DNA from: Nanobdellati archaeon | GTDB taxonomy: Archaea > B1Sed10-29 > WALL01 > WAMD01 | DNA: 6,538 nt | Reading direction: 5' to 3' | NCBI GenBank assembly: GCA_015522495.1 | Contig: WAMD01000033.1 | Span: forward strand, 1-6,538 | In this document: piece after piece, positions 1 through 6,306 of the stretch | Layout of the letters: each line of letters starts with the position of its first letter | How positions within the stretch are numbered: position 1 is the stretch's first letter | Translations under genes and position numbers: made by a program | The notes under the pieces: model-generated | Seen by the model: the letters and a program-made list of their open reading frames with translations, nothing else | The model's database searches: none | Told to the model about the DNA's origin: nothing

Positions 1-291
1 GTGTTCAAAAATCTGATGAAGTTTACGGGGGCATTATACTACACGACAAACCTTATTGAGAGTTTTAACAGTTCCTTGAGGAAGGTTACCAAAAACAGGG
101 GTGTATTTCCTACTGAGGACTCTCTGTTTAAGCTTCTATACCTTGCAATACAGGATATTACAAAAAGATGGACAAACAGAATCAGAGATTGGTCTATAAT
201 CTATCCCCAGCTTTATATTTTTTCCAGGAAAGGATTGAAAAATTTACAAAGAAGAGGAGCCTGCCCCTCTTCTTTAAAATTTTTATTCTGA
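1..291 (+). CDS. IS256-family transposase, C-terminal fragment
   Basis: This is the end of a DDE transposase of the IS256 (Mutator-like) family. The recognisable block is YYTTNLIESFN (residues 13-23), followed by LRKVTKNRGVFP and KLLYLAIQDITKRW, then an RDW...QLYIF tail, which is the usual C-terminal order in this family. The Glu of TTNLIE (residue 20) is probably the third acidic residue of the DDE triad. The two catalytic Asp residues and the N-terminal DNA-binding part lie upstream of the window, so the GTG at position 1 is not a credible start. The spacing between the NL..F motif and YTTN seems about six residues shorter than I remember for the family, hinting at a decayed copy. The last codons run through a hairpin and overlap the stop end of the convergent ligase gene by 9 bases. 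No terminal inverted repeat was recognised after the stop. Confidence 0.82.
   Translation: MFKNLMKFTGALYYTTNLIESFNSSLRKVTKNRGVFPTEDSLFKLLYLAIQDITKRWTNRIRDWSIIYPQLYIFSRKGLKNLQRRGACPSSLKFLF
248..275. terminator. Bidirectional rho-independent terminator
   Basis: AAAGAAGAGG (248-257) pairs perfectly with CCTCTTCTTT (266-275) around an 8-base loop, giving a 10-bp stem. On the minus strand the hairpin starts 7 bases after the ligase stop codon (283-285) and is followed by TTTGTAAATTTTTC, so it would end the five-gene operon. On the plus strand it is followed by TAAAATTTTTATT and could end transposase transcription, although it lies inside that reading frame. The T-runs are interrupted, so termination strength is uncertain. 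Confidence 0.75.
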
Positions 292-1668
292 CCAAACACC
301 CTTTCTTTTATCTATAACTCTTTTTGCTTTATGTGTAGCCCTTGGGAGCGTACCGTCTTCAAGAATTATGACATTTCTAGGAGCAATGCCTACTCGAGTT
401 TTTATAGCGTTTTTCACTTCTTTAGATAGAGTTTCCTTATCGATGCTTACAGAATTTACTTTTTCTACTTCAACATCAAATCTATCTAAATGTTGCTCTT
501 TATAAACATTTATTCTATATTCGCCAGTTAGTCTTTTATCTCCTCTCACCACAGCTTCTATATCGGAAGGAAAAACATTTACTCCTGTTATAATAAGCAT
601 ATCATCTAATCTCCCATGAATACCCATAATTCTAGGGTGCGTTCTACCACATTCACATACTTCATGAGTAACCGTAACAATATCTCCTGTACGAAATCTT
701 ATCATTGGTCTTGCCATTTTTCTTAGAGTTGTGAGAACTAATTCACCTCTTTCCATATCACCCACGGGTTCCAATGTATCAGGATTAAGCACTTCCACTA
801 TATGATGATCTTCGTAAATATGAAGACCGTTTTTAGCCTCACACATACCTGCATTAGCACCAAAAAGGTCAGAAAGACCGTAGAAATCATAAAGCTCTGC
901 ACCCCAAAGATCTTCTATAGCTCTCCTAGTTGAATGGATAGACCCACCTGGTTCTCCAGCAACAATTATTTTTTTTAAGTTAAAGTCTTTACGAGGATCC
1001 ATACCTTGTTTTTTCGCTGTTTCTCCCAAATGCCATGCATAAGATGGAGTAGTCCAAGTCATCGTGGCCTTAAAACTTTTAAGTATAAACAAGAGCCTTT
1101 CAGAAGGTATAGTACCAGCCCATACTCCAAGAGCTCCAGTTCTCATGGCTCCTATGACATCAGGCCCCCCAACAAAGAGGGTAAAATTAAGAGCGTGCAC
1201 ATATCTATCTTCGGGCCTCATACCAATTGACCAAAATAGCCTGGCCTCGTAATCCTGAAATTCGTCAAGATCTCTAGCAGTAAAAGGAGAAATAGTGGGA
1301 ACACCGGTAGAGCCACTAGATGCGGAAGCATAAACTATCTCTTCTTCAGAAACACATGTCATATCTCCAAAATCGGGGCTAGCTTCTTGTCTTTCTCTTT
1401 CTACCTGTTTGGTGGTAAAGGGTAAATACTTAGTGTCTCCCAATGTTTTAATTTTATTAGGGTCTACCCCAGCTTCGTCAAAGGCTTTTCTATAGTACGG
1501 AGAATTATCGTAGCAATACTTCACCATATATTTCAGATGTTCAAGTTGGTATTCTTTAATTTTCTCTGGATCCATGGTTTCAATTTCTGGATCCCAGTAC
1601 TTTTCCTTAGGATTAGGCTTAACATAAATCTCCGTCCCTATCCCTCCTTTTGTTTTAATCTCTCTCAT
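283..1668 (-). CDS. Phenylacetate-CoA ligase family (PaaK-type) acyl-CoA synthetase
   Basis: This is an ANL-superfamily adenylate-forming enzyme that would make an acyl-CoA from a carboxylic acid, ATP and CoA through an acyl-adenylate. Residue numbers count from the upstream GTG at 1677; subtract 3 for the chosen ATG. Visible motifs are the phosphate-binding loop SASSGSTGVPT (118-128), FYGLSD (265-270), RFRTGD (327-332), GRLDDMLIITGVNVFP (355-370), the CoA-ligase hinge region, and a C-terminal HKAKRVID (449-456) carrying the expected catalytic Lys. Cys279, Cys341 and Cys343 (CECGR) could form a structural metal site, as suggested for relatives. The length of about 461 residues is slightly above the roughly 430-440 usual for PaaK, mostly from an N-terminal extension. 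ATG at 1668 is preferred because AAAGGTGG lies 5 bases upstream, and the GTG at 1677 falls inside that Shine-Dalgarno. It is the last gene of the operon, 15 bases after its neighbour. The family covers phenylacetate, other aryl acids and some aliphatic acids, so the substrate is unknown. Confidence 0.88.
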   Translation of the reverse strand: MREIKTKGGIGTEIYVKPNPKEKYWDPEIETMDPEKIKEYQLEHLKYMVKYCYDNSPYYRKAFDEAGVDPNKIKTLGDTKYLPFTTKQVERERQEASPDFGDMTCVSEEEIVYASASSGSTGVPTISPFTARDLDEFQDYEARLFWSIGMRPEDRYVHALNFTLFVGGPDVIGAMRTGALGVWAGTIPSERLLFILKSFKATMTWTTPSYAWHLGETAKKQGMDPRKDFNLKKIIVAGEPGGSIHSTRRAIEDLWGAELYDFYGLSDLFGANAGMCEAKNGLHIYEDHHIVEVLNPDTLEPVGDMERGELVLTTLRKMARPMIRFRTGDIVTVTHEVCECGRTHPRIMGIHGRLDDMLIITGVNVFPSDIEAVVRGDKRLTGEYRINVYKEQHLDRFDVEVEKVNSVSIDKETLSKEVKNAIKTRVGIAPRNVIILEDGTLPRATHKAKRVIDKRKGVWSE

Positions 1669-1673
1669 AACAA

Positions 1674-1681
1674 CCACCTTT
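1674..1681 (-). promoter_or_regulatory. Ribosome binding site that fixes the ligase start
   Basis: On the minus strand AAAGGTGG precedes ATG at 1668 by 5 bases. The alternative in-frame GTG at 1677 is part of this element and has no comparable site upstream of it, so the shorter protein is the better call. Confidence 0.6.
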
Positions 1682-1683
1682 CT

Positions 1684-3153
1684 TTAGTGTTTATTTTTTT
1701 TTGGGGGCTCTGGAACATCGGATGTTACACCAGCAAGCTTCTTAGCAAGATCTACAAACTTTTCCCATGGAGTAGTTAATCTTACCATGAGTCTTGCTGC
1801 ATCTGGAGATCCTCCACCATGCATACACCCTGGAACACCCGGGCCCAGAGTTAACCATTCTACAAGTCTAGCTGTTCTGGCTCTCGTCTCCCAGTCAAGC
1901 CCAGCTTTTAGATACTTCTTGATTAAATCTCCATATTTAGGATTCATTATATCTTCATAAGAAGGTAAACAACCAGTTTCACAAATGCCTCCTCCTATTT
2001 CTTGGGCAATTCTGTTTGTTTCACATGGTAATGTACCAACCTGTACTTTATTGCAATTAGCCATTAAAGGATCGCATATCCAACAACCAGATGGATGTTT
2101 ATATCCGAGAACTGAGGCCGCCACGCCCATACCAAAAGTAGTTTCATTATTTATCTGCATCTTTATAAGTTTGTCATAGAAAGTTTTTATAGAAAGTCCG
2201 TTCGCTCTTGCCATCATAATAGAAGCACCTACTTTTATATCTCCTTGACCAGCAACACATCCACCAATGGCTGCTCTATATGTAGAGGTAAAATATTGAA
2301 TAACATTCGAGCAGTACTTGTATTCACCGCACATGAAAACTCTTTCGTTAGGAATAAACACGTCATTGAAAAGAAGATAGGATTGGGTTATTCCACCATT
2401 TTCTACGGGTATATCAAATCCCTCTTCATACTCTCTCTTATCGCTAGGCCTCCTGGTTTCCACAATGGTTAATCCTTCGATATCCTTAGGCACCACAAAA
2501 GCCACAGCATAGTCCTTATCTTCCTCCTTATAAACCCCGCCAGGAAGACAGAAAAGTTCATTAGCAGCTGCTATACCGCATATCATAGTTTTAGCACCTC
2601 TTACTACAATTCCGTCCTTTCTCTTTTCCACTATTCTAACGTTCATATCAAGATCATCTTGAAGATGAGGAGGAAGAGATCTATTGCCCTTGGCATCAGT
2701 AAGAGCACCTGCACATGTAATATCGTTTTTCTGAGCATATAGCAGCCATTTTTTCAATCTTTCATGGTAGTCCGTTTTATATTCATTGTCTATCTCCCAA
2801 GTAGTTGCCCACAAAGAGTTTATAGAAGTCCACCCAACGCATCTACCTCCTGTACATGTTCCAGTAAGATGATAAGCCTCTCTCTTGAGCTTACAATTGT
2901 AAACAGCATCCTCTGGTGTTTGTATGATAGATAAGTACCTAGATATTTCTTCTCCTGTAAGATGAGATTTAGTTACAAATATATCCCTTAATTCTGGATT
3001 GTTGTAAACCTCAAAAAGTTGTGAATGAGCATTAATGGTTCTTCTTGTAGCAGGATGAGTAGTAACATCTTCAATGAGTTCTCCAAACTTGTACATATTG
3101 GGTCTCATCTTCTTTAAACTTAACCTATACTCTTCAGAAGATTTCAATGCCAT
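1684..3153 (-). CDS. 4-hydroxybutyryl-CoA dehydratase/HpaB-superfamily protein with altered active site
   Basis: The 489-residue length and overall motif order match 4-hydroxybutyryl-CoA dehydratase (AbfD), a flavin and [4Fe-4S] radical enzyme of the HpaB/acyl-CoA-dehydrogenase fold. Examples are RIVEKRKDGIVVRGAK (173-188), FNDVFIPNERVF (262-273), GGCVAGQGD (297-305) and MHGGGSPDAARLM (444-456). Characterised AbfD binds its cluster with Cys99, Cys103, His292 and Cys299. Here Cys100, Cys105 and Cys299 are present, but the first pair is CxxxxC rather than CxxxC and the His position is Tyr292. By my alignment from memory, AbfD Thr190, Glu257, Tyr296, Lys300 and Glu455 correspond to Cys, Gln, Ile, Val and Gly. 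Extra cysteines occur at 357, 360, 367, 377, 391 and 395, and the C-terminus has a Pro/Lys-rich tail. The start is well supported by AGGAGG 7 bases upstream. Family membership is firm, but ordinary 4-hydroxybutyryl-CoA dehydration or vinylacetyl-CoA isomerisation is doubtful. A different CoA-thioester reaction is likely, given the neighbouring ligase and dehydrogenase. Confidence 0.85.
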   Translation of the reverse strand: MALKSSEEYRLSLKKMRPNMYKFGELIEDVTTHPATRRTINAHSQLFEVYNNPELRDIFVTKSHLTGEEISRYLSIIQTPEDAVYNCKLKREAYHLTGTCTGGRCVGWTSINSLWATTWEIDNEYKTDYHERLKKWLLYAQKNDITCAGALTDAKGNRSLPPHLQDDLDMNVRIVEKRKDGIVVRGAKTMICGIAAANELFCLPGGVYKEEDKDYAVAFVVPKDIEGLTIVETRRPSDKREYEEGFDIPVENGGITQSYLLFNDVFIPNERVFMCGEYKYCSNVIQYFTSTYRAAIGGCVAGQGDIKVGASIMMARANGLSIKTFYDKLIKMQINNETTFGMGVAASVLGYKHPSGCWICDPLMANCNKVQVGTLPCETNRIAQEIGGGICETGCLPSYEDIMNPKYGDLIKKYLKAGLDWETRARTARLVEWLTLGPGVPGCMHGGGSPDAARLMVRLTTPWEKFVDLAKKLAGVTSDVPEPPKKNKH

Positions 3154-3171
3154 AGAATGCCTCCTATAAAT

Positions 3172-4167
3172 TTATTTAAACAACTTCTTTCTTGTCTTCT
3201 CAACAAGAACAGGTAACACTTTGTTAACATCTCCAACAATTCCATAATCACAAAGTTCGAAAAATGGGGCGTTGATGTCTTTATTTATAACTACAATAAC
3301 ATCCGAATTCTGAATGCCTACCACATGCTGCATAGCACCTGATATACCTGCTCCTATATAAAGTTTAGGCTTAACAATTTTTCCACTTTGCCCAATCATG
3401 ATGTCTTCGTCCGCCCAACCTTCATCTATAGCAGGTCTGGTGGCACCTATAGCTCCACCCAAGATTTCTGCCAGTTTTTCCAAAAGCTTCCAATTTTCTT
3501 TGTTTTCTATGCCATAACCACCACACACGACTACATCTGCTTCATTAAGGGGGGTTGTCTTCATTTCTTTTATACGATGTTCAACAACATGGGGCACAAA
3601 ATCTTCTTCTGAAATATCGGCTGTTTCCCTCACTACATTACCGTCCATTCGATTGAGCTTATGCTTCTTAAATACTCCTGGCATAATTGTGGCCATCTGC
3701 GGCCTTTTTTCTGGACAAATTATAACTGCCATCATAGTTCCACCAAAGCCAGGAACCACTTGCTCTAATACGCCATCTTTCCCCAATCTCAAATCAACAC
3801 AATGAGCCGAAAGACCAGTCTCAAGCTGTGCAGCCACACGTGGAGCAAGATCTGATCCTAAAGGAGTAGCACCTATAAGCAAAGCTTCAGGCTTCTCTTT
3901 TTTTACAAGATATACAATCAATTTTGAATACACTAAAGAATAATAATATTTGAATTTTTCTTCAGAAAATAAAAAAACCTTGTTGGCTCCATATGAAATC
4001 AAGTCTTCCGCTGTATTTTCTGAGAAATTTCCTATGAGTATACCTGCAACATAAGTACCTTTCTCGTCTGCAAGTTCTCTAGCTTTAGATAAAAGCTCAA
4101 GCCCCACCTCGGATATTTTACCATTTATTTGTTCCACAAATACAAAAAAACCCTTATACTTTTCCAT
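3172..4167 (-). CDS. etfA: Electron transfer flavoprotein alpha subunit
   Basis: EtfA pairs with EtfB to carry electrons between acyl-CoA dehydrogenases and a downstream redox partner in the cytoplasm. The C-terminal FAD domain is clear: GGAIGATRPAIDEGW (237-251), GQSGK (259-263), LYIGAGISGAMQH (269-281) and VVINKDINAPFF (292-303), close to the ETF-alpha signature. The N-terminal domain has the usual TPLGSDLAPRVAAQL (101-115), with Ser where many homologues have Arg. At 331 residues it is a standard-size EtfA without the N-terminal ferredoxin domain seen in caffeyl-CoA reductase Etfs. Its ATG shares one base with the etfB stop (TAATG), and GGGGG lies upstream inside etfB, pointing to translational coupling. 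It is 18 bases ahead of the dehydratase-like gene. Confidence 0.95.
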   Translation of the reverse strand: MEKYKGFFVFVEQINGKISEVGLELLSKARELADEKGTYVAGILIGNFSENTAEDLISYGANKVFLFSEEKFKYYYSLVYSKLIVYLVKKEKPEALLIGATPLGSDLAPRVAAQLETGLSAHCVDLRLGKDGVLEQVVPGFGGTMMAVIICPEKRPQMATIMPGVFKKHKLNRMDGNVVRETADISEEDFVPHVVEHRIKEMKTTPLNEADVVVCGGYGIENKENWKLLEKLAEILGGAIGATRPAIDEGWADEDIMIGQSGKIVKPKLYIGAGISGAMQHVVGIQNSDVIVVINKDINAPFFELCDYGIVGDVNKVLPVLVEKTRKKLFK

Positions 4168-4970
4168 TATAAAACCCCCGTTTCATGGAGCTTATCAAGA
4201 AGTTCATCAACTATATCTTCTGGATCCCCTCCTTTTAGAATTTCCTTTTTTCTTTTTATCTCCGGTATAAATAGTTCTTTTACCTTTGTAGGAGAATTAT
4301 CTAGGCCAACCTTATACAAATCCGCATTAATATCTGTAGCACTCACCACTTCTAAAGGTTTATTTTCAGAAGATATTATTCCCATAACGTTTGCTATTCT
4401 TGGAAGGTTTACTTCCTTGGTTACAGATAAAACCAAAGGAGTTTTACATTCAACTATCATCTCGCTTGCTTTAAAATCCATTACAACTTTAAAACTTTTT
4501 GCATCGTCGGTTTCTACCTTTGTAACATGGGTCACGTGTGGAACTCCAAGGTAATGTGCCAATTGAGCAGGGACTTGAGAAGTAGAACCATCAAGACTCA
4601 TGCTCCCACAGACTACTAAATCAAATAACCCAATTTTCTTTTTTATGAGTTCGGATAAAGCATAGGCAGTAGCCAAGGTATCCGAGCCTGAAAATGCCTT
4701 ATCACTAGCAAGATATACCCTATCTGCACCCATAGCTAAAGTTTCCCTTAATATCTTCACTGTATCTGGAGGAGACATACTTACAACAGCAACATCCCAG
4801 CTAAATTCATCTTTTATTTGTAATGCAACTTCAAGAGCGTGTTTATCGGGAGGGTTAAGCGCATGGGGAACACCTTCCCTTCTTAGAACCCCTGTTTTAT
4901 GATCAAGGTACAGTTTATCCCAATGCTTGGGATCGGGTATAGGTTTTACACAAACTACTGCTTGTGGCAT
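4167..4970 (-). CDS. etfB: Electron transfer flavoprotein beta subunit
   Basis: EtfB is the small Etf subunit that docks to the dehydrogenase and binds AMP or, in electron-bifurcating forms, a second FAD. The evidence is VCVKPIPDP (6-14), LNPPDKHALEVAL (38-50), AMGADRVYLASD (79-90), SGSDTLATAYAL (94-105), the nucleotide-binding segment DGSTSQVPAQLAHYLGVP (127-144) and the conserved TPLVLSVTKEVNLPR (177-191). The DGSTSQ form resembles Etfs of anaerobes more than the mitochondrial type, but this alone does not prove bifurcation. The C-terminal arm (residues 230-267) is full length. Minus-strand AAAGGAG sits about 9 bases before the ATG, and the gene begins 18 bases after the dehydrogenase stop. 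This adjacency suggests the dedicated electron carrier for that dehydrogenase. Confidence 0.95.
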   Translation of the reverse strand: MPQAVVCVKPIPDPKHWDKLYLDHKTGVLRREGVPHALNPPDKHALEVALQIKDEFSWDVAVVSMSPPDTVKILRETLAMGADRVYLASDKAFSGSDTLATAYALSELIKKKIGLFDLVVCGSMSLDGSTSQVPAQLAHYLGVPHVTHVTKVETDDAKSFKVVMDFKASEMIVECKTPLVLSVTKEVNLPRIANVMGIISSENKPLEVVSATDINADLYKVGLDNSPTKVKELFIPEIKRKKEILKGGDPEDIVDELLDKLHETGVL

Positions 4971-4988
4971 TAAGCACTACTCCTTTCA

Positions 4989-6134
4989 TCAAAAATTCTT
5001 TAACGCATATCTTCCTAAAACTACCTTGGCTACCTGTGATGTACCACCAGAAGGAATGGTAACCCATGCATCCCTAAGGTACCTCTGAACAGGATACTCT
5101 AATATACATGAATATCCGCCATGTATATCACAAGCCCATTTAGCACACATAAAGGCGTTTTCCGTTGCTACATACTTAGCAAGTGTCATTTCTGTATCGC
5201 AAGGTAATCCTTGATCCATCATCCAGTTGGCACGGTAATTAAGCCACCTTGACATTTCAGCGTAAGTATAAATATCAGCAAGTGAAAATTGAATAGACTG
5301 TAACTTAGAAATAGGTTTACCATAAAGAACTCTTTCTTTAGCAAATTTGGAAGCCTCTTCCAAAGAAGCGTAGCAAAGACCTACACCTATAGAGGCCATT
5401 CCGGATCTACCAACTCTATTCACTGTAGAGAGAGCTATTTTAATACCGTCTCCTTCTTTGCCCAGTAAATTTTCTTTTGGAACTTTACAATCATTAAATA
5501 CAAGCTCTCCGGTATAGGCTCCTCTTAAACCCATTTTATTTTCTTCTCTTCCTACAGAAAATCCTTCAAAATCAGGTTCTATTATAAAAGCACTAAAGGT
5601 AGGTCTACCTTTTTCATCTTGCCCTGTTTTTGCTATAGTAACAATAACACCTGCTGCGTGAGAATTAGTTGCGAAACATTTTCTACCATTTATAATCCAA
5701 TAGTCTCCTTCCATTTTGGCAAAGGTCTGCATTCCTAAGACATCAGAACCTCCACTAGGCTCTGTTATTGAGCAAGCTCCGAGTGTATCTTTGGCTAACA
5801 TAGGCAAGTATTTCTTTTTCTGCTCCTCAGTTCCATATGTTTCTATAGGCCAGCAAGACATATGGTGCACTTGAAGACTAATACCTATTGCAGCTGATAC
5901 TTTAGAAACCTCCTCAATGGCTATAGCTCTAGCCAGAAAGCCTATTCCACTCCCTCCATACTCAGAAGAAGTTATAAGACCTAAAAGCCCTACCTCTCCC
6001 ATTTTAGAAATAATTTGTCTCGGGAATTCACCCGTCTTTTCCATTTCATTTACTAAAGGAACAATTTCCCTCTGAGCAAACTCAGCTATAGACTTTCTTA
6101 GTAACTCTAACTTTTCTGGAACAACGAAATCCAT
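4989..6134 (-). CDS. Acyl-CoA dehydrogenase family protein lacking the usual catalytic Glu
   Basis: This is an FAD-dependent acyl-CoA dehydrogenase of normal length (381 residues), expected to exchange electrons with the EtfAB encoded next. Family blocks are complete: CSITEPSGGSD (121-131), KCFATNSHAAG (152-162), KMGLRGAYTGELVFNDCKVP (200-219), RVLYGKPI (268-275), IHGGYSCILEYPVQRYLRD (337-355) and GGTSQVAKVVLGRYAL (363-378). In short- and medium-chain enzymes the base is the Glu of the (Y)EGT motif; here that position is Gly363. In isovaleryl- and long-chain enzymes the Glu lies on helix G, but residues 236-250 contain no acidic residue. Cyclohex-1-ene-1-carboxyl-CoA dehydrogenase likewise lacks the Glu and uses Asp91; here the corresponding stretch reads LQVHHMSCW, with His at 90-91. 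The start is supported by AAGGAGGT about 8 bases upstream. It is the first gene of the operon. The substrate is unknown. Confidence 0.92.
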   Translation of the reverse strand: MDFVVPEKLELLRKSIAEFAQREIVPLVNEMEKTGEFPRQIISKMGEVGLLGLITSSEYGGSGIGFLARAIAIEEVSKVSAAIGISLQVHHMSCWPIETYGTEEQKKKYLPMLAKDTLGACSITEPSGGSDVLGMQTFAKMEGDYWIINGRKCFATNSHAAGVIVTIAKTGQDEKGRPTFSAFIIEPDFEGFSVGREENKMGLRGAYTGELVFNDCKVPKENLLGKEGDGIKIALSTVNRVGRSGMASIGVGLCYASLEEASKFAKERVLYGKPISKLQSIQFSLADIYTYAEMSRWLNYRANWMMDQGLPCDTEMTLAKYVATENAFMCAKWACDIHGGYSCILEYPVQRYLRDAWVTIPSGGTSQVAKVVLGRYALKNF

Positions 6135-6182
6135 ACCACAACCTCCTTATTTAAACTTGTTTTTTTAAATTCCTGCATTTCC

Positions 6183-6200
6183 ATTGGATACCTATCACAA
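6183..6200 (-). promoter_or_regulatory. Candidate Rex (NADH/NAD+ redox repressor) operator
   Basis: The minus strand reads TTGTGATAGGTATCCAAT. The Rex box is generally of the form TTGTGA-N6-TCACAA, often with TTGTGATA as half-site. The left half matches completely, while the right half (TATCCAAT against TATCACAA) matches 5 of 8. The site overlaps the presumed -10 region of the operon promoter, where a repressor would block initiation. Rex control would suit an Etf-linked operon. This is motif matching by eye only, and no rex gene is in the window. Confidence 0.35.
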
Positions 6201-6217
6201 AAATAAGCATTTGTCAA
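6189..6217 (-). promoter_or_regulatory. Candidate sigma-70-type promoter of the five-gene operon
   Basis: A perfect TTGACA (-35) lies on the minus strand at 6217-6212, preceded by an AT-rich tract that could act as an UP element. Seventeen bases downstream is TAGGTA (6194-6189), a poor -10 match, so the promoter may be weak or activator-assisted. The expected start site near 6181 would give a leader of about 47 bases before the dehydrogenase ATG. An alternative -10, TATAAC, lies at 6223-6218 but has no good -35. Confidence 0.42.
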
Positions 6218-6240
6218 GTTATATGTTACAATTAAATTAA

Positions 6241-6306
6241 TAACTGACATTACGCACCCTTCAACCTCTGCAAGTTCTGAGACCGTCCCCAATTTTGTGT
6301 CAGTTA
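6241..6306. repeat. 66-bp segment bounded by 9-bp inverted repeats
   Basis: TAACTGACA (6241-6249) is repeated in exact inverted orientation as TGTCAGTTA (6298-6306). A second inverted pair, ACATTAC (6247-6253) and GTAATGT (6314-6320), is nested in the same region. The interior contains GACCGTCCCC, which reminds me of REP-type elements in anaerobes, though I cannot confirm this. The right arm supplies the stop codon of the GGDEF gene. It may be a tiny non-autonomous element or the remnant of an insertion, and no transposase is present. There is no T-run that would make it a classical terminator. Confidence 0.4.

Noticed and set aside
283..1668. Gene symbol paaK for the ligase.
   Set aside because: Family motifs are clear, but no other phenylacetate catabolic gene is present and substrate specificity cannot be read from the sequence.
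1684..3153. Straight annotation as 4-hydroxybutyryl-CoA dehydratase / vinylacetyl-CoA isomerase (abfD).
   Set aside because: The fold and length fit, but the cluster His and several catalytic residues are replaced and the neighbouring genes of that pathway are absent.
4129..4554. A 141-codon plus-strand open frame opposite etfB/etfA.
   Set aside because: It lies wholly antisense to two clear Etf genes, has no recognisable motif, and its composition is that of a shadow frame.
3172..6134. Caffeyl-CoA reductase-Etf complex (carCDE-like).
   Set aside because: EtfA lacks the N-terminal ferredoxin domain typical of that system, and the dehydrogenase has a different catalytic-site pattern.
6107..6292. 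A 61-codon minus-strand open frame starting MGTVSELAEVEG.
   Set aside because: It spans the inverted-repeat segment, the promoter and the first codons of the dehydrogenase in another frame. It has no ribosome binding site or family resemblance.
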